Assembly (NCBI GenBank): GCA_000827265.1
Contig: KN834763.1
Coordinates: 124,001-188,000, forward strand
Direction of reading: 5' to 3'
DNA length: 64,000 nucleotides
Origin: Collybiopsis luxurians FD-317 M1
Lineage: Eukaryota > Basidiomycota > Agaricomycetes > Agaricales > Omphalotaceae
Of the stretch, positions 34,938-44,713 are shown piece by piece. The position numbers and the translations under genes are program-made. The first letter of the stretch is position 1; each line of letters starts with the position of its first letter. Below the pieces are notes generated by a model. The model did no database searches. It was not told where the DNA came from and saw nothing but the letters and a program-made list of their open reading frames with translations.

Positions 34938-35287
34938 TCAGTGCTCTCCGCTAGTGGTAGCATAACGATCTTCCAAGTCCTCCTGGCCGCCGAAACCTCC
35001 TTCAAAATCTCTGTCCTGTGCAGAGGCGGACGTAGTATTACTGGCGGAGTTGGTGCCTTCATCTTGCTTCGATTGGTCGCGGATGGCAGCTAACTGGGCT
35101 TGCTCCTGAAGTACAGGGGTATGAATATTTAGTTCGGATGAGACGTGGAACGAACCTTTTCGTGAATGTAACGAGCCTCTTCGCTTTGCTCTCTGGCTTT
35201 CCAGTTTGGATCCTGGAATAATGATCAGGATTACATTACAATGAAATGAAGATCATTTACCTGCGCGGTTGCTCCTGAAGTAGACAT
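34938..35287 (-). CDS. Small helical protein, weak ATPase-inhibitor (IF1) likeness
   Basis: Three short exons give about 80 residues. The ATG at 35287 encodes MSTSGATAQ and ends at GTAAAT. Exon 2 encodes DPNWKAREQSEEARYIHEK. Exon 3 encodes EQAQLAAIRDQSKQDEGTN, followed by a Ser/Ala segment and FEGGFGGQEDLEDRY, stop at 34938-34940. The charged helix REQSEEARYIHEKEQAQLAA resembles the inhibitory helix of mitochondrial F1-ATPase inhibitors (pattern RE-x-A/S-E-x-x-Y-x-x-x-x-E-x-x-x-L). However, it has no clear mitochondrial presequence and the order of segments differs. The gene call is fairly sound; the function is tentative. It shares a 115-bp promoter with the membrane protein at 35403. Confidence 0.65.
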
Positions 35288-35402
35288 TAATGTATTCTGA
35301 GGCAAGAGATGGTGGTCGAAGGAAGAGTTGGATTACATAGTGACGTCAATTGGGCGTCTACTTCTGGCTGAGGATTAGCGCTCAGACTTTTTTTTTGCAA
35401 CC

Positions 35403-35952
35403 ATGACCCAATTACCCGACCCGAATTCTAGTCCGGAAGAGCGTGAAGGGCTACTAGAGCACGACGACCGCCGAGAAGAAGACGAAGCACGAGAGGAACA
35501 AGAAGCAGGTGAACGGGAGTTAGAGCAGGAACAGACTGTAGATTCTCGATTTCACCAACCAACTCCGTCTCCATTCAAACGAATACTTCTCCTCTTATTC
35601 ATTGGGTTCTTATTCTGGTTTGCGTTTTCCCTTGGGAGGGCTAGAATTAATAGAGCCAAAAAGCCACAGATCGTATATGCGAATAGGTATGTATCTAGTT
35701 TTGAGTTGGCCGGTAGTAATTCACACATTTGCGTTTTTTAGGTATTCAGCGGAACACAAGTTTAGACCGGCTGCTAGTCCTATTATCACGGAAACGCTGA
35801 AAGACGGAAGATTGAGGATACGAGGTGCCGGACCTACTGCTAGCTCGACTCCTACCCCGACGCCGGCCAAGAAGGTGAAAAAGAGAAAGTCAGGGAAGAA
35901 GCTGGGTACCAGGCATAAGAGGGCGAAAAAGGTCAAGGGAGCTTCTCGTTGA
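35403..35952 (+). CDS. Small single-pass membrane protein, unknown
   Basis: Two exons encode about 160 residues. An acidic, Glu/Arg-rich N-terminus (EEREGLLEHDDRREEDEARE) is followed by one membrane helix at about residues 60-78 (RILLLLFIGFLFWFAFSLGR). After an intron near 35687-35741, a short conserved-looking segment YSAEHKFRPAASPIITETLK and DGRLRIRGAGP leads to a strongly basic tail (KKVKKRKSGKKLGTRHKRAK). The pattern suits a membrane protein with a cytosolic or nucleoplasmic basic tail. I know no family function. It is transcribed divergently from the small gene at 34938-35287, with the starts 115 bp apart. Confidence 0.75.
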
Positions 35953-36246
35953 ATGGTTGCAGAGAGTTTTGGTTACAATAATTGGGTGTACACTGTCTTT
36001 CATTCATTCATTATTCACAATATACCCTATTCCGTATTCGCCGCCTATCTTGAGTGTCACGGTCTGCCTCGTCGTCGTGGCAACGAGCGCGTCTGCGTCG
36101 GTCTGACCGACATTTCTTAGGCTCATCCCGTCATATGGTAGAGAGCAGACGCGTTATTGGAGAGATTAATTCGCAAAGGCTTGAACGTTAAAAACTCCTA
36201 GCTGCCCCCACGTGAGCTTCAGCGACCTTGTTCCTCAACTCCCACT

Positions 36247-37927
36247 ATGAGCGCCAGAACACCTTTTATCCCTAGCAATCCTCGTCCTGACTCACGCATA
36301 GCTCATGCAAAAGACGATTCCGTCGCTAGTGCTAGTAAAGAAGCGCAATTTCCTCCAGATTTCGGAAATCCATTACACGGTGACATGCACAAGCTACCTT
36401 CCCTCCAACTTTCTTCCAACAAAAACGCTGTCTCGGTCGAAAACGAATCTTCGTCGTCTTCTAATAATACCCATAAACCTCTGAATCTCAATGGCCTGTT
36501 CAAGAAGCCCACTCCAGGATCTGGCCTCAATTTGTCTGGACGCAGATCCAACTCGATCCAACTCGAAAAGTCTAATTCTGCCAACGATCCGTCGACCCTG
36601 TCTACTCCAGCCAAAGGACGCTCCATTCGACGTGACCAAGCTAGCACGCCTTCTGTCCTTGCTCCCAAACCCGTCAATGCAGTGTCTGCTTCTGAATTGC
36701 TTTCTTCCAACTCTTTCAAAGCTCCTTCACTTCCTGCTTCTTCCGTTACCAGCTTGCACGTCGCTTCAGAGGCGCATATACCCATCACTGATGAAGAAAA
36801 CCCTCACCCGCCTCACCAATACAAGTTCGGAAATGCTCCTCCTCAACGCGTTCTATTGAACGATGACTCTAATACGAGGCCACTTTCTATGGCTGGCTTT
36901 ATGCCAAAACATGCTCACCGTGACCGTGACCGTGCCAGTAAAAAACGCGGTAGAGCCGATCTTGAACCTGATGATGATATACGCGACCCGGAGATGATGT
37001 ATTCGGTAAAGAGATACAAGGCTACCGATGCACCAGTGCCGATAGGTATGGATTCCGAGTATATGGAAGAAGATGTAGGTCCCACGCCTTTGGATACGCG
37101 TTTTTAGGATAATTGGCTAACGGTCCAATAAATACACAGATCGACTGTCCTCGGCCTCCCTTTTCCCCTCAGCCCGTTTCTAGTCCCATCGAACGCGCAG
37201 CATCCCGTCAATCGCGTCATGGCACTCTCGATCATTACCAACCGCACACTAGTTCTTCCGGATACCACCCCAGCCCTACTCAGGGCTTTCAGCCGCACCA
37301 GCACCAACAATCTCTTCAGAGGATGTTAGATGACCCTGTCACTAGAAGCGGTAATGGAGGCGATCGCCATAACAGGATGTCCACAGGCCCACCAAGCCTG
37401 AGCAACGGTAGCAATGCTAGTGTGGAGGGTGTAAGGGGTAGTGATGCGTTGGATAAACTTCTAGGGTGTCAAGCCGATATCTATGTCGAGGATCACATTG
37501 AAAAGTACGAAAAGCTCACGGCGAAATGGAGGGACTGTCCCATGGACGAATGGCGCAAGGGCGCCGATGGTATGTTTTGCCTTGTACAATATGCTCAAAA
37601 TTAATGCTTCACTTTGCGTTTAGAAATCATGGCCAAGTACATGAAGATCATGGACTTTGTATGTGCTTTTTACCGTTACTTTCTCTTGTCTCACGAACTT
37701 CTCAGGTTAAAGAGCACATGTCGTATGTATTTTCCCTCTTAACGTCCTTTAGCAAAAAAAAAATTGATCTGGACACTCACTGTGAAACCTTCAGGACCAA
37801 GCTCAAACTATTTGCATCGTTCGATGAGAAGGTGGAAGCGCACAATATCGTTCTCGGCGAACGTGCAAAGGTTCTAGATGGCGCGAAGGCCAAGTTGGTA
37901 TCACAGGGCGGAAACCTAATCGGCTGA
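36247..37927 (+). CDS. ECM11: Protein with C-terminal ECM11-like domain
   Basis: The long N-terminal region is Ser/Pro/Asn-rich and probably disordered (start 36247, MSARTPFIPSNPRPDSR). An apparent stop after DTRF is avoided by an intron starting GTAGGT after MEED, rejoining at IDCPRPPFSPQPV near 37140. The C-terminus, over four short exons, matches the Ecm11 domain: LLGCQADIYVEDHIEKYEKL, WRDCPMDEWRKGADE, IMAKYMKIMDFVKEHMSTKL, KLFASFDEKVEAHNIVLGER and AKVLDGAKAKLV. In yeast Ecm11 forms the central element of the synaptonemal complex with Gmc2; the name originally came from a cell-wall screen. Whether this fungal protein acts in meiosis is an inference. Stop at 37925-37927. Confidence 0.8.
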
Positions 37928-38510
37928 AGTGTGATTGCGAGGTCTGCATGGTTCAATGACTCAACGGCCGCTTTTTTTTTCTTGCTATTGTGACGTCAAA
38001 TGGTCTGTATAAGTTTATCACTGTTCTTAGACTAGCCGCTAGCTTTGTCTGGGAATGGAACTACTTGTGATTTTGTTTTTGGTAAATCTCTTGTGGCACT
38101 GTAAGCTCTGGGCCGTGCTGGTCGACAATTTGCGATGCAAGTTGAGATCTTCTACCCGCGCTAGTTAGCTGTTGTTGGCTGAAGTAATATCTTCCCGAAA
38201 CTTCCACCTAATGCCCGATGTGTTCTCCAAGGAGCTCTCTACACGCCCGTGATCCAGTGGCCCGTTGAATAGACGGCTATGTTGACTGTTGTGGCCAAAG
38301 AGGTCGGCGAAGGCTGTTGTAGCAGTAGCAAAGAACTCGAATTCATTGTCTAGCATGCTGTGTGTTGTTTCGAAATGGATCGGTATATAACTGCAAAGCC
38401 TACGGAATTGAATCTTCTCAGATACTCGGCTGGTTCGACTATCCCCCACTTCGATACTTATAAAGGTTTTTGATAAGCCTCGCGTACTCCAAAGTGAGTT
38501 CCTTCACGAG
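37928..38510. other. Intergenic
   Basis: About 580 bp with T-rich tracts just after the ECM11-domain gene. No gene is supported on either strand. Confidence 0.4.
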
Positions 38511-38867
38511 ATGCAATACAAGGATTGTACTAAGTTCCTATGGCGGGTCGCAGAAATGCATTTTCATCTCCTTGCCAGCACAGTCGGCTTACTGTTAATG
38601 AGCTCTTTTCCGAGTACCCGAGTTAATGCTCGTCCTGTTGGTACAGAACGTCGCCAAGGGTCAACCAACCTCACCACTATCATCACCACCGTTCCGTCGG
38701 CGTTCGCACCAAATGGAACCAACTTGGCGAACGCAAACTCCTCAATAGAGTGCTATCAAGGACAGTACATCGACAGCGGGAATTTCACTTTGGGTGAGTT
38801 TTGTATGACGACAAATTTCGGACAAAATTGTACACCTTACGCGGAAGAGTTTTATATATTCGGCTAA
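38511..38867 (+). CDS. Small secreted protein candidate
   Basis: An open frame of 118 codons. From the second ATG (38556) it reads MHFHLLASTVGLLLMSSFPS then TRVNA, a good signal peptide, followed by RPVGTERRQGS with a dibasic RR that could be a Kex2 site. The mature part has N-glycosylation sites (NLTT, NGTN, NSS, NFT) and SIECYQGQYIDSGNFTLG. A GTGAGT right after FTLG may be an intron donor; splicing to CAG at 38890-38892 would replace the end with AYSIILRKTCPIP, stop at 38933. It may be an incomplete relative of the candidate at 40741-41154. I cannot name a family with confidence. Confidence 0.5.
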   Translation: MQYKDCTKFLWRVAEMHFHLLASTVGLLLMSSFPSTRVNARPVGTERRQGSTNLTTIITTVPSAFAPNGTNLANANSSIECYQGQYIDSGNFTLGEFCMTTNFGQNCTPYAEEFYIFG

Positions 38868-40736
38868 GAGTCTACTTGATCTTTGTTTACAGCTTACTCA
38901 ATTATTCTACGCAAAACCTGTCCAATCCCGTAAATAACGTCAATTGAATCTCCGGGAGGCCGTTTGCGACACGGTTCGGCAGGTGTAATTAGTCACGTAA
39001 GTGGGCATGCTCTGCCGTTGATCGCTAACCCGCCGCCGTTTACCCGCCGTGCGCCTCTCGTTGCAAGAGCTCGAAACGCCGCTAATGGGGGATGTGAGCA
39101 ATTGTTTCGAGTGAAAATTGTAACAAGTATTTCTAAGAATATTATTTAGAGAAATAATACATATTTGGTGAGCTGATTTTTATTGAATCGCAGGTTCATG
39201 GTGGTTGTTGAGCCGAGAGTGTAAATTACTAAGTACAACCAATCGGCAAGTATAAACAAAAAGTTAGATGCTTCAGTACGTGTCCAGTCTAGTTCTGCCT
39301 TGTCGGCCTTCAATTCAGATACGAAGGGTAGTGCCTGCGGTCCTGGGGGTGGCGGTGGTTGTGGAGGAACAACAGGTAAGAGTTTCGAGAAGACTCGGAG
39401 TTGATCGAAGCTTGCATCCTTGGGCAACATAGATAGGTTGACATTCATGTCGAGAGGTATTGGTAGAATGTTGGGTGATGATTTTGAAGACATACTAAAG
39501 AGGGGGAACTTGGGCAGAAGGGAGAGGCTTGGAAGGAGGTCGGGTGGATGTGGATGAGGCAGAGGGTTGGGAAGCCGCAAAGGAGCACACACTGGCTTCT
39601 CTGGACCTTCTGTTAGGCTTTATGGACAGGTCATAGGGTTTGACTCTCACACTGTTAGTCTGTTAGTGGCTAGTGCAGAAGTTTAACATGCAATGTACAC
39701 ATCAAATATCTTAGTATCTTGAGTTAGTAATTCATTGTAATTAAACATTTCCCTTGCAGTATCTGTAATACATGGATGATACATGGTGCATGTTTGGACC
39801 ATTCATTTATCTCTGGTACTGTCTAAATGCAGGCATCCACAGAGGGTATATGCATTTGAACTCTGTCTAATAAGTATCATGACTCAGGACTTCAGGATGG
39901 AACACTCAGGTGCCGATATAGATCCATCTTAGTTTTCATAGCTTCTATTCTCCAAAGTAATACTGTCGAGCTTCACACAATCCATGTAAGAATCTTGACA
40001 AGTCCCCATTGGCTCAACGCATAAGTAAGTAATATCTATCTTTTGATGCATTGATGGCACATACAGCATCTATAGCCACAGTGTCAGTCAACAATATCAG
40101 TGAGCTCTCCCAACTTCCTTCCAGTTTACCTTGATATCCACTATTAGTAAGTATCTCCGCTCCGCTGGAGACTTATCTGATTACTCTTTGATATTGGGCA
40201 TGAATCACATTATAAACCTGCAATACGAGCATTAGTTATCTAGCTCGTATGCACTCTCATTTCCATGCTCTCATTCCCTGGCATTGCCATCAGCTTTTTC
40301 AGCGGAATTCTTAATTTAATTATCCATAATCCCACAAACTCGCCAGCCGTTTGGCGTCGGTCTGGCAAATACAGGTGATATTTACATATGGCAGCCGCGA
40401 AGCCAAGGCGCGGCGCACGATGGCCGCCGGGATGGCGGCAAGCTCATCGGGTCACATATCATTTTAATTGAAAAGATTATTCGGCCGGAGTCGGTTAATC
40501 CGCGTACAACTCGCGTATAACTCGCGTACAACTTCATTGCTTGAGGAACATTATATTTCGTAGCTGTGTAAAATAAAATTGTTTCAATTAAAGTTTACTA
40601 TTCCGAGTACAAAAATAATGTATTTTACTAGAGTGTTGACAGTAAACAGTAGGATATCCGAGTAAAATTAGAATAACCGAGTAGAAAATAGCCGGTTTGG
40701 GTAGGCAATTGAGTAAACAGTACAATTTCGTCCGAA
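38868..40736. other. AT-rich, repeat-bearing gene-poor stretch
   Basis: About 1.9 kb without a supported gene. It is richer in A/T than its neighbours and holds an 11-bp triple repeat (40501-40533) and scattered CCGAGTA copies (40603, 40658, 40677). A 148-codon open stretch on the minus strand (39146-39592) is proline-rich and unlike any family I know. The stretch may be an eroded mobile element, but I see no terminal repeats or transposase. Confidence 0.4.
40501..40533. repeat. Three 11-bp units CGCGTA(C/T)AACT
   Basis: Direct tandem units at 40501, 40512 and 40523; the middle unit differs by one base (T for C). Confidence 0.8.
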
Positions 40737-40740
40737 ATGC

Positions 40741-41154
40741 GTGCCCATAGTTTTGTCCTGCCTATGTACAACACTTACATTGCTGATCTCGCTTGCCACT
40801 CAAGCTATTCAGCAAGCGTGTGACCAATACGGATCGCTATCATTGGCTCCAGGTCAAAGAAGCTGGCAGACGATGAAGACATTCGAAGCTATCCCAGGCA
40901 ACCATTCCACGAACAGAACTCTGACCTTTGCGCAAGAGGATCCGAATCACGGGCAGCCGGCCAAAATAGACATGTTCGTGCTCAATAATGGTACCAACGG
41001 GGGTGTATCGGGGAATTTGCAGTTGCAGGCAGACATTTGCATGTCCATCGCTGCGATGGTAATCCAAAAGTGTAAAAGCCAAGCGGGAAACCAGCCGGGT
41101 GGAGTATTTAAGGATGGGCCGTTTACGATGTATTTGGATTCCGGAGTACCGTAG
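40741..41154 (+). CDS. Small secreted protein, Y3-lectin-like; start unclear
   Basis: The frame opens with a signal-peptide-like stretch (PIVLSCLCTTLTLLISLA) and continues QAIQQACDQYGSLSLAPGQ, NHSTNRTLTFAQEDPNHGQP and KIDMFVLNNGTN. It ends GNLQLQADICMSIAAMVIQK, CKSQAGNQPGG and FTMYLDSGVP. The spacing of the late cysteines before a GG and an aromatic/aspartate end resembles small secreted glycan-binding proteins of the Coprinus Y3 type, a weak likeness. No in-frame ATG exists: the first codon is GTG (40741), and an ATG at 40737 is in another frame. An unseen upstream exon, a non-ATG start or a 1-nt lesion would explain this. Confidence 0.45.
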   Translation: MPIVLSCLCTTLTLLISLATQAIQQACDQYGSLSLAPGQRSWQTMKTFEAIPGNHSTNRTLTFAQEDPNHGQPAKIDMFVLNNGTNGGVSGNLQLQADICMSIAAMVIQKCKSQAGNQPGGVFKDGPFTMYLDSGVP

Positions 41155-41477
41155 AACGTAAAACGATGGGGGTTTGCCACGTGCTATAGTTAAAAGTGAC
41201 AGAATGACATTGATTGCTTCAGTTTCAAAGTTTAAGTTGAACGTTGAACACCGCTGCATGTAGAACACCAGAATGCCTTTGCTAGCTATGTAATTGTCTA
41301 TCCGCTGCCGCTGGTACCAACTTGATCACACGGGTAGGTTACCTTCGGCTCTGCTAGGGTTTACTGCCGGATGAAATCGCAAGTGTGACATAGGTTTCGG
41401 CAGTTGATCGGGAGGGGAATGCTGGATAACCTAATATTTAAAACTTGCGCCCGTTTTTGTTTGACCAGTGCTTCACA

Positions 41478-43518
41478 ATGGACTCAGATCTTTCACCCAG
41501 TACTCAGATATGGTGGTCCAACGGCTTTTTTTTCATCTCTGTCCATCTGGCTACATTAATTGGTCTGTTTTGGCTCCCTCCGACCGCGGTTCCCTACTCA
41601 ACACTCGTTCTTGCGTACGCTATGTGGCAACTGGCTGAGTTTGGGTCAGTATTGGCTTGATTCCAACGTTACTTTTGGAACGACGTGACTAATAACTCAT
41701 TCATGGCCCTCTTTTTCTGCCGACAGTATAACCATCGGATACCACCGATTGTGGAGTCACTCTGCTTTTCGCGCTAAAACCGGGGTTCGTGTTGTTTTGG
41801 CAGCCCTTGGCTCAGCTGGTTTCCAAGGTTCCATCAAGGTGAACAGTCCTTTGACATTCTAATTCTATGTTGCTGATGCGGCAGCAGTGGTGGTAGGCGA
41901 TGCCAAATATCTTTATGCGCGATATGTATAGAAAATCTGACAGAAATGCATTACATTACATAGGTGCCTCCGTCACAGACTTCACCATGTAGGCGCCTCT
42001 ATTCATGCTCATATGCGACTTATCTACCCTCTCACATCCATTCTTAGCGTTTTACCGACGATCCTGTTCATGACCCGTGAGTAAGCGGCTCCTATTAGAG
42101 CTATTTCTCTGACCTAAATTCAGATATGCTGCGACGCGAGGCCTGTTATACTCTCACATGGGGTGGATTTTTTACAAGCCAACATATACACGATTAAAAT
42201 TTATAGACAGAGAAGACTTAGATCGCGATCCAAGTCAGTTCTATACTGAATTACCTTTCAGTCTCGCACTGACTTTGCTATCACAGTTGTTCGCCTTCAG
42301 CACAAATTTTACAGTACGAGAAACCGCGTGAGGGCCGTGTTTCTCGATTGACCTGAATTCGTTTTTTAGTACCTATTGCTTTATTTTTCGGGTTTGTTCT
42401 CCCCACTCTTATTGGATCCTTGTGGAAAGACCCTGTCGGCGGGTTCTTGTACGGGGGATTAGTAGCCAGACTAGCAGTATGGCATTGTACCTTTCTCGTC
42501 AACTCGTGCGTGGTCTAGTTTGTTACTTAAATGTGCACCCTCAAGACTACATCGATCAGTTTGGCACATTTTCATGGTTTGCAACCCTTTTCAGATGAAG
42601 ACACTTCTAGGGGAAATATCGTTAGTTTTATATTTTGCAGAAGTGTTAACCATCAAATCAATTCTCTCAACAGCTTCTGGCAGTCTTAACAAGCGGAGAA
42701 GGAAATCATAATTTCGTATGTTGAGATTCTCAATTGTTTCGAACTACTTCAACTGATTAAAAGACTTTAAAAGCATGTAAGATTAGCTCTGACTTCCTGT
42801 TTGCTTCAGTACTAAGGCGTGCATGATATACACAGCATGCTTTTCCCCATGATTATCGCTCGAGTCCTTGGATTGCCTGGGATCCCTCTTCCGCCGTCAT
42901 TCTGTTGCTGCACAGACTCGGTCTGGTCAATGGGCTCCGGCAAGCCAGAATCGCTGATCTCAATGAAGCATTGGCCTATATGAGTCACAAGTCTCTGTAT
43001 GGGGAACCTCCGAAGGATGATGAGGATGACAGAAACGTCGGTAAAACCTCAAACGATAAAGGTTGTCAATATTGGACGATTGACAAGGCGAGGCTGTTCG
43101 TAAAAGAGCAGCCTGGCAGATGTATCGTGCTGCTGGACGGTTGGGCTGTGGATGTTACCGCTTATTTAGGTGAACATGTAAGTTGTTCGATCCGCTAGAA
43201 ATGTGGAATTTCGGCGCGTCCAAGCCATCTGTAGAACTACCCGTAGGCCTAAAATCAATCTGCCTCTGTCTGACTCTGATTTATTTTCTATTTTATCCTG
43301 ACTCCTTATCCGACGATAGCGATACTGATTTGTCGATCTTGCAGCCCGGCGGAGCTTCTTTACTGCGCAAATACGCGTTGGGGACTGACACCTCCGATCA
43401 CCAGTGGCGGGAGGCTTCCTGGGCTTTTGACGGAGGTCTGAACAACCATTCAAGGGCGGCTAGGAGGCGAGTGAAGGAGATGAGGGTTGCTCGAATCAAA
43501 GACGAAGAGACAGAGTGA
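41478..43518 (+). CDS. OLE1: Delta-9 acyl-CoA desaturase with cytochrome b5 domain
   Basis: Ole1-type ER membrane enzyme that makes palmitoleoyl- and oleoyl-CoA. The cytochrome b5 fused at its C-terminus supplies electrons. The ATG at 41478 gives an N-terminus shorter than in yeast Ole1 (MDSDLSPSTQIWWSNGFFF). Spliced exons supply the three histidine boxes: GYHRLWSH (HRLWSH), WWCLRHRLHHRFTDD (HRLHH) and GEGNHNFHHAFP (HNFHH). Between them are GLLYSHMGWIFYKP, DPIVRLQHKFYIPIALFFGF and HCTFLVNSLAHFHGLQPFSD. The b5 domain has WTIDKARLFVKEQPGRCIVL, GEHPGGASLLRKYA with one haem histidine, and FDGGLNNHSRAARR with the other. Two microexons are needed: TGGTG (41888-41892) for the WW pair and CAT (42774-42776) for the first His of the final HH pair. 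Stop at 43518. Confidence 0.93.
41888..41892 (+). other. 5-nt microexon in OLE1
   Basis: TGGTG lies between GCGGCAGCAG and GTAGGC, flanked by introns of 49 nt (41839-41887) and 71 nt (41893-41963). It joins GSIK to CLRHRLHH through Trp-Trp, as in the family's GSI-(R/K)-WW motif. Confidence 0.78.
42774..42776 (+). other. 3-nt microexon (His) in OLE1
   Basis: CAT is preceded by TTTAAAAG and followed by GTAAGATTAG. The flanking introns are 58 nt (42716-42773, with a CTGAT branch-site-like element) and 59 nt (42777-42835). Without it box 3 would read HNFHAFP; with it the invariant HNFHH is restored. Its weak polypyrimidine tract is the main doubt. Confidence 0.72.
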
Positions 43519-43877
43519 ATATCATCAGTCACGCGAAAGTCACCATTTTTCCACGTGGTACGCGTTTCGACTTCTGCCTATTTAATGGACCCTTGGATCT
43601 AGATAATCTTGAACGGTCGAATGGTATAGAAGAATAGCTCGTGATACAGTATATTTATAAAGCTATCGGATGATGCTTTAGAAATACTAGCAATCTATCA
43701 CTATCAACAATAAACTTCTCCAGTGTCATTACAAGTCATCGTTAGTCCAATGTCCATTGTATCCTATGGTAAATATGTTCTTTGTAGCTGAAGATTATGA
43801 GGTAGTTAAAGTACTACGAAAAAGACTAGGCTAACAAAAGACCAGTTGAAAGTGAAACCCAGAATTGTTAGCTCTGA
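43519..43877. other. Convergent 3' gap, OLE1 and GST 1
   Basis: About 360 bp between two converging genes. Nothing beyond AT-rich 3' flank is seen. Confidence 0.4.
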
Positions 43878-44713
43878 TTAACAGACGTCCATGTATTCAC
43901 GGCATTTCTCCCGCAGTCGGACCCAGCGTCCCCCGTTCCACTCTCGGACGCGTGCCCAACCGTCATGGGGAGCCATGTTCTCTATCCAAAGCAAAACCGA
44001 GCAAATAGCAAAATCTGCATATGAAACGTAATGCCCCATAGCGCAAATGCCATCGCCGTCGAACGAATTCTTTTCTAGGATAGAGGCAAGAAAATCAAAC
44101 TGCTCTTTCACGAGCTGCCAAGCTCTCTCCCTGTGTGGTCCAGGCGGAAGCGCATTTGCCACCTGCGAATGAGAGAACGGAGGCTGGCTACGCTCCGGAA
44201 GACCCTTGGCACTGAGAGGGACCATGATCGGTAGCAATGGCTTTGCGAATACCTCGAGAACGTAATGTACGAAGAGGGACTGCACTGCGCGGGACCCTTC
44301 TGGGAAGACGGGACGCGCGGGGTAATATGTTTCAAGATACTCTGCGATAGTATTAGGATTGGACAGTATCTCTGGACGGCTTGGGTTTCGAGTTGGGTCT
44401 ACGATGACCGGAAGAGTATACACAGGACGTCCATCACTGCGGACAGAACTTGGAGGAGCCCCGATGCTACGAAGAGTAGCTTCTATGTCCTGAAATTCAA
44501 TCCACTGTGTTCGATATCGCAGTCGTTTATAATTCAAGATGAACCTAGGTTAAACAGGATGTCAGTAACAAAGCATGATTTGTGCGACGAAAAAACGTGC
44601 CTAATTCGCCATATATTCGGTGCCCAGGGCTGGGGAGTATGCCCCGGAGTATCATAAAGGATGATTGCAGGAGTAGTAGAAGAGTGTGAGGATCGGGAGG
44701 AATAACGCGACAT
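43878..44713 (-). CDS. Glutathione S-transferase, fungal class (copy 1)
   Basis: Cytosolic GST resembling the Agaricomycete GSTFuA group, linked in wood-decay fungi to handling of wood-derived aromatics. The start at 44713 (MSRYSSRSSHSS) leads to ILYDTPGHTPQPWAPNIWRI. An intron (44545-44600) with an apparent GC donor (AG|GCACGT) joins this to FILNYKRLRYRTQWIEFQDI. The thioredoxin-like half then has IGAPPSSVRSDGRPVYTLPV and NTIAEYLETYYP. The helical half has VLEVFAKPLLPIMVPLS, PPGPHRERAWQLVKEQFDFL, YADFAICSVLLWIENMAPHD and WARVREWNGGRWVRLREKC, stop at 43878. It is paralogous to the GST at 45937-46884 in the same orientation. Substrate range cannot be told from sequence. Confidence 0.88.

Noticed and set aside
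37075..37145. ECM11-domain gene split into two genes by a stop after DTRF
   Set aside because: A GTAGGT...ACACAG intron removes the stop and joins MEED to IDCPRPPF.
39146..39592. 148-codon proline-rich minus-strand gene
   Set aside because: Low complexity, AT-rich surroundings, no family match, and no signal peptide or intron structure to support it.
40737..40760. ATG at 40737 as the start of the Y3-like candidate
   Set aside because: It is in a different frame from the signal peptide and meets a stop within about 30 codons.
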